Of a DNA stretch of 64,000 nt, positions 31,771 through 42,125 are shown piece after piece. Position 1 is the first letter of the stretch. Every line of letters begins with the position of its first letter. The position numbers were made by a program, and so were the translations under genes. Origin of the DNA: Tupaia tana (Eukaryota; Chordata; Mammalia; Scandentia; Tupaiidae); assembly GCA_026018925.1 (NCBI GenBank), contig JAKSZU010000016.1, forward strand, positions 78,750,059 to 78,814,058, in the 5' to 3' direction. Below the pieces are notes generated by a model. The model was not told where the DNA came from. It was given only the letters and a program-made list of their open reading frames with translations, and did no database searches.

Positions 31771-33877
31771 CCATTCCCTTCTCTGAAGAGGATGGGATCG
31801 AGAGAAATGGTCTTGCAGAGAAATAGCAATACCCACAGCAGCGACGAGTCAGGAGCAGAACAAGACTGAGAGCTCAGCCTCCCAATTCTGGCTGTGGTCT
31901 TCCCTCTGTACTTCCCAAGTTTCACTTGTGGTCACTGATACTGGAGAATAGATGCAACTTTGATGTATTTCTGATCTCACAGTCAATTTTCAGGTAGGCA
32001 CCTGAACATACAGCAACTCAAATGTTTTGCAAAATCTACTAGGGATGAAGTTTCTTGAAAAAGATATTAAGCCAATTCAGATTCTTGGTTTCAGGAGGCA
32101 GAATATCAACCAAGCCTGCACTGAGCAACTGCAACTGGGGGATTGGGACAGGAATGAGGCTACTTTATCATTCCCTACAACTGAAAATGGCTTGACTGGG
32201 TTTGGATTCTGAATTTGAGTGTAATTAATTTATTGTATTGGCTTAAATAACATCACTGGTTCTCTCTCACTCCTCTCTTTTTCTTGCCGTCTCTTCTACC
32301 TCTGTCTCTCCACCATTTCTGATCTGTTTTTCTTTTTGTAATTGATTTCTCAATCAGACCCATTCTGAGTGAGTGCGTAGTTCCACTGATGTAGACCTCA
32401 CGACCTTTGCGGGAGAGAAATGTCCTTTCCTAGTGGCCTTGTTGATTCCTGATTGGCTCTTCTTAGGGCCTATGCACACTCCGGGAACAATGGCTACATC
32501 TAGGAGAATAGTATACTCCTATCAGTTAGCTGCTGCCTTGTGGTCATTTTATTGGCTAAGAAGACAGAGCAGTCAGGCTGGCAGATTTTATAAAGGAAAA
32601 GAGAAATTCTGTAAGCCAGAAGGAAAATGTTACTGGGTGAGACAACAGACTCCATGTCCGCTGACACCCTCCATGCCAGCCATTCCATATTGATGGAAGG
32701 CACATTCAAATCCTGAAGTCCTGCCCAAGTGGCTTCTAAAGAGCTTAGATCTGACCTCCTGTGTGACAGGGGTGTTTGCTGAAGCAAAGTCTGCATTGCC
32801 TGCCAAACATTCCTCCCATAATGCTCTCATTCTACCACTATTTAATCATTTATCATTTAGAAATGACAGGTCCCAGCATCCGAAATGCTAGTGGTAAAGG
32901 TGGAAATGCATGCGATGTCGACCTGGTGAAAACTTGGGCGAGATAGAGAATTGTTCTTGACTAATCATAGCGTCAGGTAAGGCGATTGTTATTGATGATC
33001 ACCTCAAGCAGGATGGATGTCTTCATAAACCCAAGAAGGAAAGAAAGCAGCAAAAGTGACAGAGAGAAGCCAAGGAGACAATGTGACAAATATTGAACGG
33101 CGTAGGAAATTGTTTTAAAAAAATCAGAGATCCATGGAGAATATTGAATTTCCTTTGTCCATAGATGAACAGATCAGTCCAATTGCACACGGCAGCTTCT
33201 GAATGTGTGACTGTGAATGGGGATATACTTGTACCGCCATCTGAACAGTGACGGGTCTCTTTGGAGAAGGAAGATATTGTGTGGGTCCCAAACTGAGTTT
33301 TCTTCATTGCTGTGATATGAAATTCTGTGATCAGTCCTCTCTCAGACACTACATGGAGACAGCCAGCTTTTATCATTATTTGCATTTGGCTTTGTCTCCC
33401 CCACCCCCACCCCGTTTTTTTGTTTGTTTGTTTGTTTTTTGCAGAAAGCCTTATCTGACCTTGAAATTATCATGCTGAAATATGCACATAGGCATCTTAT
33501 TTTAGATGACTTCTCCTGACTATCAGAAAAATAAGGCATGGACCTTGACAAATCAGCAGGAAGACCAGACCCTTCTTAGGACTTGACAGTGAAGACAGGA
33601 TTCCTTAATTGTTGGCAGAGCTGGGATGCCATGCTCTTGTTCTGACCAAGTGGTCACTTCAATTATGGTGATAAAAGTCACTGAGCCAGTTTTATCTGGA
33701 TATAGTAGGTACTGCTTCACGAAGACTGTCATGTGGGGTACACTTCCACGTGAGCAGGGTGTTTTGACTGAAGCAGTCATGTGATATATCAGAGAGACCA
33801 CTGGACATAAGTTGAGAGAGCTGAGTGAATTAAAATGGTATAATTAAAACAACAGTAATATTAACCACACAGGTGGT
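31771..33877. other. Unassigned DNA, 2.1 kb
   Basis: No SINE, L1 or MIR that I can name. ORFs up to 120 codons occur on both strands without motifs. A C-rich run followed by (TTTG)n lies at 33397-33440. Could hold conserved non-coding sequence; that needs alignment to other mammals to see. Confidence 0.4.
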
Positions 33878-34095
33878 ACCACGTGCAGTCATTGTACTGG
33901 CAACTTAGCTATATTGTCTCCATTGATCCTTCTATCAATTCTGGGAGGTTAATATAATGTCATTACCATTTTATGAATGGGGGAATGGAGGCTGATAGCA
34001 AATGAGCCACCTGCTCCAGTCGATAGTGAGTGACTGCATTTGAATTACAATCTAGCTGACTTTGTCTCAAAATTTTTCTGTACTAACCCAGGTTT
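33878..34095 (-). repeat. MIR SINE, antisense
   Basis: 'ttaatataatgtcattaccattttatgaatgggggaatggaggctgatagc', 'gagtgactgcatttgaattacaatctagctgactttg' follow antisense MIR ('attatccccattttacagatgagg...'). Confidence 0.65.
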
Positions 34096-34329
34096 CAGTA
34101 TTATCTCACTTTGTAATCAGGGACGCTTACTTTCCTTATAAGTCTACTGATCTATAAAGTGAAATTGATCTACATCTGTGGAAACTAATCGTTTTGTGTG
34201 TGAGAGACCCTTTTATAGGGCCAACATGTCTTTTCAAGCATCCAAATTGTTTTTTTTAATCGCTTTTGAGAAAATAAAGAAAATACAACTTTTGCATATT
34301 CAGTAGTTTCATTATTTGTAAGTAAAAGC

Positions 34330-34490
34330 AAGCATCCCATAATGGTTAAAAGTACAGGGTCACATGCTTTGGGCCAATTTCAGTTCTAGCATTTATGAGC
34401 TATGTGAATTGGCTGAATGACATCACCTCTCTGTGTCTCTGTTCTCACTCCTGTGAAGTAGCAGATTAATGGTGCCCTCCCTCAGGCGGG
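34330..34490 (+). repeat. MIR SINE, 5' half
   Basis: 'ataatggttaaaagtacagggtcacatgctttgg', 'atttcagttctagcatttatgagctatgtgaattggc', 'acatcacctctctgtgtctctgttctcactcctgtgaag' follow the MIR head and core. Confidence 0.6.
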
Positions 34491-34833
34491 GGTCGCACAG
34501 CTCAATGGAGTCTCTATTTGGAAAATGCTTGGAAAAGTCACTGGTGACCAGCACATGTGGTATATCTCAGCTGTGGTTATTATTAACTGAGATCTCACTA
34601 ATCATAGTGAGAGTGATTATACTTTTTATGTTATCACAGATCTGCTCATTTTTTACACAAGACTGGAAATACATCCAGGACGTCTGCGAAGACCACATGA
34701 TGCTGAAGCACAAAGCTGGGAACCAAAGGCAAAGTTATTTCTGAGCCATCTTCCATTTTGAGCATTGTATGGGAAGAAAAAACAACAGAAAGTCTTCTGC
34801 CCCTGACCTTCTGATATTACTGAACAACTTCTA

Positions 34834-35115
34834 TTTTTTTTCCTTTGTATTTTTTTCAATTTTTTTTTGAGAGGTTTTTGCTATAGGGCATGTGCACTCA
34901 CCAGACAGAGAGAGACAGAGAGACAGAAAGTGAGAAATCATCCCCCAGGGGTGATGGCCACGCCGCAGTCCCTTCTCCTCCATTCTCCTCTCGGGATCTT
35001 GGGCACGCACGCACACACGCTCGGCGTGAGTATTAAGCCACTGGGTCCAGGACGCAAATCGTGGTTGACTACATGGGAGTCCAGTGACATAGCCTTTATG
35101 CTAACTTCTGGTCCC
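34834..35115 (-). mobile_element. tSINE-A copy with 17-bp TSD
   Basis: The interrupted poly-T tail (34834-34869) leads to 'gagaggtttttgctatagggcatgtgc', the full body and the end 'ctaacttctggtccc'. TSD ATTACTGAACAACTTCT/ATCACTGAACAACTTCT (34817-34833 and 35116-35132, one mismatch). Confidence 0.93.
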
Positions 35116-35169
35116 ATCACTGAACAACTTCTCAAGAGCTCTCTAATAGGAAAAAAAATCAGTGCAAAT

Positions 35170-35305
35170 GTTTTTTTTTTCCATGGGCCTGCAAGCTCTT
35201 TGAGGCGGGGACGATCCATGTTTGTAACTACTGACCCCATCTTGATGCCTGCTCCAGCGTAAGAAAACACACGGTCTTGCAAACAGTAGGTGCTCATCCT
35301 GTGAG
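35170..35305 (+). repeat. L2 3' end
   Basis: 'caagctctttgaggcggggac', 'atgtttgtaactactgaccccatcttgatgcc' and 'caaacagtaggtgctcatcc' match the L2 3' end ('aagctccttgagggcaggga... agtaggtgctcaataaat'). Just before the minisatellite. Confidence 0.6.
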
Positions 35306-35314
35306 TCCGGAAGC

Positions 35315-35373
35315 AAGAAGGAGGAGAAGAAAGAAGGAGGAGAAGAAAGAAGGAGGAGAAGAAAGAAGGAGGA
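35315..35373. repeat. Perfect polypurine minisatellite, 16 bp x 3.7
   Basis: Unit AAGAAGGAGGAGAAGA at 35315, 35331, 35347 and a partial unit to 35373, with no mismatches. All purine on the plus strand, so it can form H-DNA-like triplexes. Absence of mismatches indicates recent expansion. Confidence 0.95.
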
Positions 35374-35830
35374 CGCTTGACTTTTTGCTCAGAACCTGCT
35401 CTAAAACAGGGTTGCCTGAGAATTTTCCAACTGGAAAATTCCAGAAGACAGTTGGGGCTATAGACCAAGAAGTGAGAGAAAGGATTAAACCTCGGAGTCA
35501 TGCCATAAGGTGGAATCTGAGAACTGGGGCTAGAAGAGCCTCACATCCTGCCCAGGCTAGGTGCATCAGCCTATGGTAAGCTTTGAGGGTGATTTCAGTT
35601 CTTTCCTCCCTTTATTATCCCCCCGGGGCATCCATGGAACCCCTGCTATGTCCTTCCTCACTGAGATGTTCGTCCTGCTCCAGCCCCAGCCCCATTTTCT
35701 CACTCTCTGGCTTTTCCTGCCTGACAGTCACCCAGGGAGACCTGCTGCACCCTGAGCAGCAGCCACTGACCTCACCTGGGCTGGGCTGTGTGCCATCGGA
35801 GCCAGTGCTGACACAGCGCAGAGATGGGGG
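35374..35830. other. Unassigned DNA
   Basis: Somewhat GC-richer. ORFs of 100-187 codons cross this area on both strands, but the longest runs through a SINE and the minisatellite and therefore is not a gene. Confidence 0.5.
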
Positions 35831-35834
35831 CACG

Positions 35835-36035
35835 GGCCCTGAGCCACACGGTGGGGCTGAGCTCCTTGCTCTGGTTCTTACTGGGTATGTGACCTTGGGC
35901 AAGTACTTCCACCTCTCCGGGCCTCCCTGAGCTCCTCCAGAACAGGAGGATAGCAGTAATAACACTTCCTCTCTGATAGGATTGCTGTGAGAGTGAAATA
36001 CACTCAGAACTATGTCTGACACTGAGTAATACTGA
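35835..36035 (+). repeat. MIR SINE
   Basis: 'gttcttactgggtatgtgaccttgggcaagtacttcc', 'ctctccgggcctcc', 'aggaggatagcagtaataacacttcc', 'ggattgctgtgagagtgaaat' follow the MIR core and 3' half. Confidence 0.75.
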
Positions 36036-36204
36036 GGAGGCAAATACATAAATATCTAGTGACATATTCACAGGATTTAAAATTTCAAGACAAAATTTTA
36101 AAAACCTAGATTTATTTGTGTTAACATGGATATATCTAAAAAGTAGAATCAAGAATATACAAAATCAACTTTAGTATAATATGCATAGGATGCTATGATT
36201 TATC

Positions 36205-36460
36205 TAGTCTTTTTAAACGTGTTTTTAAAATGTATTTATTTCATGTGCAAAAGAGATAAAGACAGAAGCAAAGAGACAACACCCCCAAGAGAGTGGGATG
36301 CCATGACCCACTCACAGCCTCAGCTAGCCCTGGGGCATGGGCACGTGCACACCCTGTGACGGGAGGCCTCCAGGTGTGAACCCAGAAATTCCCCGCTGGA
36401 GTCAGCCCCACAGAGCGTTGTACGTCACTGCTGTGCTGCTGCCAGGCCCCCACAGTTGAT
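36205..36460 (-). mobile_element. tSINE-B copy
   Basis: Tail side 'taaacgtgtttttaaaatgtatttatttcatg' corresponds to the complement of the tail at about 11,365-11,400. The body has 'gaggcctccaggtgtgaacccag', and the head end 'gtacgtcactgctgtgctgctgccaggccc' corresponds to the head at 4,300-4,330. Confidence 0.5.
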
Positions 36461-36959
36461 CTAAATTAGTAACACTCTGCTCTCTTGTATATTTTTATGT
36501 TTCTTCCAAGTATAGAAAAGATGGACTATTTGCATGTAACTACTGTCCTGGTCATAAACTCCTGCAAATGGTTTGTTCCAGGTATAGCATGTGATCAAAG
36601 CCATTTTTTTCCTATGCCATCTTCAGTCTCAGCTGAAGTGACACCATATCTTGACAGTGTCTCTTTACTTTCACTGTCTAGCTCAGCTGTTCATTCTTTG
36701 TTCCTATTTAATGCTGGGACCAAATATGTCAGTAGACAATTCAATTTTGTTCTATATTATAAATTTGGTTTATTTATCTCTCCCACTGGACTAAGGGCTT
36801 CTTAGGAACAGGTGCTGGGAGCTATACTATTTTATCCTGAAAACCTGGTCTCCCACAAAGTGACCCTTTGTCTCTTCTGACAGCGTGTGGGTTGACTTAT
36901 TGAGCAAGCTGAGGCTTTGGGGAGATAGTGCAGGTTCCTGTCCCACCTCTGCCCTCCTC
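36461..36959. other. Unassigned DNA
   Basis: No gene. 'tctctcccactggactaagggcttcttagg' at 36777-36805 resembles the L2 3' motif 'cccactagactgtaagctcc', but the flanks do not confirm it. Confidence 0.4.
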
Positions 36960-37013
36960 ACTGATCAGTCACGTTGCTCCCACTTACATACTCTCTCCCT
37001 TATTCAGCACCAC

Positions 37014-37047
<34 letters not shown>

Positions 37048-37330
37048 AGAGGTTTTTTGCTATAGGCAGCACCGCTACTTTAATTTGGAGTTTTGCAAAG
37101 TCTCATTTGAACCTAAGCAGATCATTAGAGACCACTCCTATTCTGTCCCCTGTCTCCAACTGCTCCTTCCTCCCATATGCCCTACATACTGCAAGATTAA
37201 TCATCCTAAAATGCAAATTTGATTATTGTTTACTTCCTTGTCTCTCCCACTAGACCGTAAATGTATTATATCCTTCCCTCTGTCCACAGTCCCAGAATAA
37301 CGTCTGAGGCAAAAGCAGGTGCTCAAATTA
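36960..37330 (+). repeat. L2 3' region, split by a tiny SINE remnant
   Basis: 'tttgattattgtttacttccttgtctctcccactagaccgtaaatg' and 'aaagcaggtgctcaaattac' match the L2 3' end. A 50-bp SINE remnant sits at 37017-37066. Confidence 0.55.
37017..37066 (-). mobile_element. Extreme 5'-truncated tSINE-A with TSD
   Basis: Only T30 followed by 'gagaggttttttgctatagg' (20 bp) of the SINE 3' end is present. It is flanked by CAGCACCACTACTT (37005-37018) and CAGCACCGCTACTT (37067-37080), a 14-bp TSD with one mismatch. So reverse transcription stopped after about 20 bases of unique sequence. Confidence 0.88.
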
Positions 37331-37379
37331 CCTAACTCTTCCCTTTTCCTTTCTTTCTATGTTTATATTATCCTTGACC

Positions 37380-37700
37380 TCTAGAAAAGAACCATACATA
37401 TGTTCATCAAGAGGAAAACGTATAAATATACAATGGCATATTTATAGAATGGAACACTAAAGAGAAGATGAAATTAAAGAGTTGGACCTGTTTGTACTAA
37501 CATGTATTAACAGAATTTTGAGTGAAGAAAGTTAATTTTAGAATGATGTGTGTACTATGATACAAGTTATCTAAATTACCAACACAATCTATTCTGAATA
37601 TCTCTATGGTTACTCAAAGTAAACAAAAGATACATGCACAAAAGAGTATTATTTTCTCTGGGGAATAGTTTGAAAAATTTCATGGAGGAGGGTCATATGT
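37380..37700 (+). repeat. Old L1 3' UTR
   Basis: 'catatgttcatcaagaggaaaacg', 'atggcatatttatagaatggaacac', 'ctggggaatagtttgaaaaatttc' follow L1M 3' UTR order ('atgtccatcaac...atggaatactatgcagc...'). Confidence 0.5.
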
Positions 37701-37836
37701 AGAACTGGGCTTTATTTACACAGAAAAAGGGAGAAGTTCTAATACATTTATGGTGTAATAGGAGAGACAGGATGGATGATTGGAGTCTGTGGATCTGACT
37801 TGAAGAGGAGTCTACACCAACCTGACAAAATATTTT

Positions 37837-38077
37837 AAGAGATTTTTGCTATAGGGTGTGTGCGCTCACCTGAGAGACAGAGAGACAGAAACTGAGAAAT
37901 CACCTGCCAGGGAGGATGGTCATGCGGCAATTCATTCTCCTCCATTCTCCTCTAAGGATTTTGGGCATACATGCACACTTGCGAAGCATGAATTTTAAGC
38001 CACTGGGTCTAGGACTTGAGTTGTGATCGACTATGTGGGAGTCCAGTGACATAACCCTTATGCCATCTGCTGACCTT
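37837..38077 (-). mobile_element. tSINE-A copy
   Basis: 'agagatttttgctatagggtgtgtgcgctcacc', 'atggtcatgcggcaattc', antisense box B 'aggacttgagttgtgatcg', end 'atgccatctgctgacc'. Imperfect TSD around CCTGACAAAATATTTT/CCTAACAAATTTTT. Confidence 0.88.
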
Positions 38078-38569
38078 CAGCCTAACAAATTTTTACCGGA
38101 GGTGGGGGTCCCGCTGAGTACAAGGTAGCAAGCAGCATGCTGACAGTGGGAGCAGGAAAGAAGGGCTTAAAGGGATTCCAGGGTGCAGGGTCCCTCTCAG
38201 AATACATGGCAACAGTCTGCTAAAGGTCAGAACAGCTGAGAGAAAACGCAAGGTTTCTCAGTTCAGTGGTCATTGGCTAAAGACTAGAGCAGAGCAGGCA
38301 AGTTGAGACATGTCCCCCAAGAAACAGAATCTTCACCAAGTGCAAGGAGCAGTCTGATGAAGCTGGGCAGGACAGAATGATGGGGGAGAAATCACTGAAG
38401 GCAGAAGAAGCCGGGGTGGGGCTGAAGACCAAGAGAGCTCCCCAGTGACTCCAAAAGCTTGTGCCTTGTTTGTAAAGTATAAAGAGATCTCTGAAGACCC
38501 AGCCAGAGTTGAGAAGCCATACCCTATTGAAAGAAAAGTCCTGATCCTTCTCTTAAAACACTAAAGCTA
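38078..38569. other. Unassigned DNA
   Basis: No gene or repeat recognised. Confidence 0.45.
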
Positions 38570-38639
38570 TTAGGTTGTCGAGAAAATCATGACATGTTTT
38601 TCTATGCAAAAATGCATCCTGACTTTCCTGATGACCCAA
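38570..38639. mobile_element. Mariner-like MITE, second copy, about 70 bp
   Basis: Left end TTAGGTTGTCGAGAAAATCA then TGACAT; right end, complemented, TTGGGTCATCAGGAAAGTCA then GGATG. A left TA is present at 38568-38569. The core 'tgtttttctatgcaaaaatgc' matches the 26504 copy. More decayed, with a shorter centre. Confidence 0.65.
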
Positions 38640-38899
38640 AATGTTGAACTGAATCTAAGTAGCACTGTGAGAAACCTAGACAGGCTCAACTCAGATTATT
38701 ATGTTGATTATGTATTGATAACAGCCTGGCAGAGAAAGAAACATACATTTTCTCGGGATAAATATCACCTTCTGCAGTCTCGCCTGTTCTTTTACCCACA
38801 GTGTAAATGCACATATACCTCAGTAGATACGCAAGATTATCATCAGAAGTAAAAACAGCTAACATAGGAAGATCCAAGGTTAAAGAAGGAAGATCCATA

Positions 38900-39470
38900 A
38901 CTGTAAGAATACAAAGCACTTTTTAAAGTATCTATAATACACATGTTATAGCATCTAGTTAAAAGGTATACAACATAAACAAATAGATGGGAAATTGTAG
39001 CAGAAAAATAGAAATGATAAAAAAGAGCTAAAACAAATAGAAACAAAAATTGAAACACAGAAAAAAAATCTTATGGGTTTATCAATAGATTGGGCACAGC
39101 AGAAAGAAGGATCTGTGAATTTTAAGATGAAGACATGTCAACAAATATTGCCCACATTGAGGCTCAATGAGAAATAAAGAGTAAAAATTTTAAAAAGAAG
39201 GAAGAAGAAGGGTAGAAAAGGAGGGAAAGAAACATTGAATCCCAGATTTTCATGTGAGACAATAGCGAATATACGTGTAACTAGAGTTCTAAAAGAAGAG
39301 GAGAAAGAGATAGGGAGTAGAGGAATCATTTGAAGAGAAAATAGAAAAATATCTTAAATTGGTAAAAAGATAAATTCTAGTAACAAGATCATCAAAACAC
39401 AAGCAAAATAAATGCAAAGAAAACTACACCTCATACATCAGAATCAAATGACTAAAATCCCATATTTTTT
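38900..39470 (+). repeat. Ancient L1 5' part / ORF1 fragment
   Basis: 'agagctaaaacaaatagaaac', 'tatcaatagattgggcacagcagaaagaagg', 'ctgtgaattttaagatgaag', 'gaggctcaatgagaaat', 'gtaactagagttctaaaagaagagg' and 'aaataaatgcaaagaaaactacacc' follow the ORF1 coiled-coil to RNA-binding region of old L1M/HAL1 elements. Frames are broken. Confidence 0.65.
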
Positions 39471-39660
39471 ATTTCTTATAAAATTATATATGTTGATTTT
39501 TATGCAGAAAAACAAAAATAAACAAGGTACTTAATTTATAATAGATAGATACTCCATAAGTATCTGATAGTTGATTAAATGAATGAATCATGTTAATTTT
39601 ATGCTAAAATTTCTTCTGTCATTCCATATTACCTGCACAATAAAGTTCACTTTCTTTATT

Positions 39661-39912
39661 TCTCTCTCTCTCTTTAATATTTTTGCTATAGGGCCCATGA
39701 GCTTGCCAGAGAAAGACAGTGAGAGGAAAAGTGAAAAATTACTCCCCAGAGCAGATGACCATGCATCAGTTTCTTCTCCATTCTCCTCCTGGAATTTTTG
39801 GCATACATGCATTCAACCTGGCATGATTTTCAAGCTGCTAGGTCTGGGACTCAAACCGTGGTCTGCCATGTGTGAGTCTAGCACCGTAACTACTATGCCA
39901 CGTGCTGGCCCC
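39661..39912 (-). mobile_element. tSINE-A copy with 18-bp TSD
   Basis: CT-rich start, 'tatttttgctatagggcccatgagcttgcc', body with small deletions, end 'atgccacgtgctggcccc'. TSD AAAGTTCACTTTCTTTATT/AAAGTTCACTTTCTTATT (39642-39660 and 39913-39930). Confidence 0.9.
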
Positions 39913-39930
39913 AAAGTTCACTTTCTTATT

Positions 39931-40595
39931 CAAAATAAAATGATTTTTCAAATGTCAACCTAAGTCTATCTGTTTAACTTTATTTTGAAAAACAGTTTCA
40001 AAATTATAGGGAGTTTGGGACAAAAGACATATTTGTTAGAGAACTGTAAGTGAATGAATACATGAGTGAACTGATTAATTGTTGAGTCATTTGTTCATGA
40101 GATACTCTAGCTTCCCTCAGGATCCCTCTCCTTATCCTTTCTCATCTCCATAAATGTACTCAAACTTTATTTCAACCCAGAAGGTAGAGAAGATGTGATC
40201 ATGTTGGAAGGGCGAAATTTCCAGGGGGAGGAGATAAGCACTTAAATTAAATATTTGGCCTTTTACATAAAGCATTTCTTCTTAGAGCTTGGATTTATTT
40301 CTGATTTACTAGCTACAGATTTTCCCTTCTGTCTTACAACCACCATTAAGGAGCATGGAGAGAACATATCCACTCTTCTGAAGATGGCCTCCTTGGAAGA
40401 TCAAGTGAGAACCAGGAAGGGGAGAGCAGAAGGAACCAGGGCAGGCTGCCAGGCACTGTCTTTAATCTAGGCAAGAGAAGTCTCTTCCTCTAAGCCTTTT
40501 CTTTTATCTTCCTGACTGCATCAAATCCCCTAATAAATGTTTTTGTAGCCTCATTGAATTCCCCTTCATGACACTTATGGTGTTATGATTTTACA
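39931..40595. other. Unassigned DNA
   Basis: No gene or named repeat. The 71-codon ORF at 40255 has no features. Confidence 0.45.
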
Positions 40596-40599
40596 TTTA

Positions 40600-40725
40600 T
40601 ATGAATATTTGATGACTGTGTCTCCTTTACTCAATTTTGAGTTCCATCAGACCTGGCATTGTGTCTGTGTTGTGCTCACCATCATATTGCAGAAGGCCTG
40701 GCATACAGGATGCACACTGGGGAAT
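40600..40725 (+). repeat. L2 3' end
   Basis: 'ttttgagttccatcagacctggcattgtgtctgtgttgtgctcacc' and 'agaaggcctggcatacagg' match the L2 3' end ('gtctgtcttgttcacc...cctggcacatagtagg'). Confidence 0.6.
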
Positions 40726-41213
40726 GAACAGGACTGTGAATGGATGTCTCTTTTCCAATACTCCCATATTCTGGGTCACTTCACTGGTAGAAAGTAAGGT
40801 ATCGATTTAGGGCCAATGGTTCTCATTAGTGAGAATGATTTTGTTCTCTCTCTGTTCTTCTTGGGAAATTGCAGTGGTCACAGACACATTTTAAGTAAAA
40901 ATAAGCAAAACAAAGTACATTTATTATAACACTAAATGTATTTAATTTAAAAGGCTAACATGAATCTGATGATATTCCCTTATTTTCCTGGAGTGTAAAT
41001 GTCACTTCTTTTATTAAATGATAGTATTAAAATAGTTGCTTTAAAAGATGTTCTTAATTAGCAAAATTAACCTCTGGCTACTGTTGGAGGGCCCCCTGGA
41101 TATGCTGAGCTTCTTGCTCTTCCTCCATTGATGTAGCCTCTTTTCCCATTCACTCTTTCTCACTTAGCTGGCTGGATTCTTTAACCAAGGCTTGGATTGA
41201 AAATTGCCCACTC
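40726..41213. other. Unassigned DNA
   Basis: No gene or repeat recognised. Confidence 0.45.
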
Positions 41214-41428
41214 CTGGGCCGGCTGATGGTATCACTGGATCCCACATGGCCTACAGCAGAGTTCAAGTCCCTGACACAGCAGAAAAAACACTGGGTGCAT
41301 GTGTGTGCATGCCAAAAAATCCTGAAAAGAACACGTAGGAGAAGGGATTACGGTGTGGCCATTCCACTGGGGGTTGCTATGTCATTACCCGCTCCAGTTA
41401 GCACACATGCTCTATAGCAAATTAAAAA
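41214..41428 (+). mobile_element. tSINE-A copy with small deletions
   Basis: Head GGGCCGGCTGATGGTATCAC lacks about 12 bp of the box A region; then 'ttcaagtccctgacacagcag', 'gggtgcatgtgtgtgcatgcc', 'gtaggagaagggattacggtgtggcc', end 'catgctctatagc'. Confidence 0.8.
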
Positions 41429-41469
41429 GTTTGGTCCACTTTTTATAATATTTCCTGACATTGAAGACT

Positions 41470-41680
41470 TTGTTTGATCTCCCTGAAGTCACTGTTCATC
41501 GTGTTTGCCACTTTTCTTCATATTTATTGCATGTGTTTTTGCTAAGTCAGTGTAAGCCTCCTCCATCCAATAGATTCTAAGCTCTATTACTGCAAAGATG
41601 CTACTTATTCTTTCTACCAATGAATCCTCATGACCTAATACTATGACTGGTGTACAGTGGTTACTTAACAAAACAGTTGC
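41470..41680 (+). repeat. L2 3' region
   Basis: 'gtgtttttgctaagtcagtgtaagcctcctcc', 'tagattctaagctctattactgcaaagatgc', 'aatactatgactggtgtacagtggttacttaac' follow the L2 3' end. Diverged. Confidence 0.45.
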
Positions 41681-41743
41681 TAAAAAGAAATGTGTGTGTG
41701 CTACAGCAATTTAGGAAAAAAGAACTGTTTCTGTTTGTTTGCC

Positions 41744-41881
41744 TCAATTAGCCACAGTCACCATGACATCCACAGAAAGCACCCTCCCACGATTCCTTGG
41801 CCTTTCTTGCTTGGGGATGATGATACCAGTTGAGTCAATGACGATGAAGTTCCTCATCCCCATGTTCCTTTCTAGCAGTGC
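41744..41881 (-). other. Doubtful terminal-exon candidate
   Basis: On the minus strand a pyrimidine tract and AG (complement of 41882-41883, preceded by 'ctctttcctttcctaatcgac') precede 45 open codons ending in TGA at 41744-41746. The open frame extends 13 codons further upstream of the AG. The peptide is not repetitive (for example RNFIVIDSTGIIIPKQERPR). I recognise no family, and an open run of this length is unremarkable by chance. Upstream exons are not visible. Confidence 0.12.
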
Positions 41882-42049
41882 CTGTCGATTAGGAAAGGAA
41901 AGAGGCACTAAAATCACATCTTATGTGCACTTGTTTTAAGTTATCTTGGTCATTTCTCATTAAAAATCTTATAAGCTGTTATTCTATTAAGCTTATTTTA
42001 TTCATAAAAATATTGGAGATTGAAGAGATGACATCACATATTTATCCAA

Positions 42050-42125
42050 GTTCATGTAGCAATTTACGGTAGGGTTGACACTGAGGCTCAGCTAGGTCTG
42101 GTTGCAAAGCCTGTACTGTTTTCCA
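42050..42125 (-). repeat. MIR fragment
   Basis: 'ttcatgtagcaatttacggtagggttgacactgaggctcagctaggtctggttgcaaagcctg' fits the antisense MIR head ('agctagtaagtggcagagc...aggtctg'). Short. Confidence 0.35.

Noticed and set aside
34938-35501. 187-codon minus-strand ORF, the longest in the window
   Set aside because: It crosses a tSINE-A copy, an L2 end and the 16-bp minisatellite, so it is a chance open frame.
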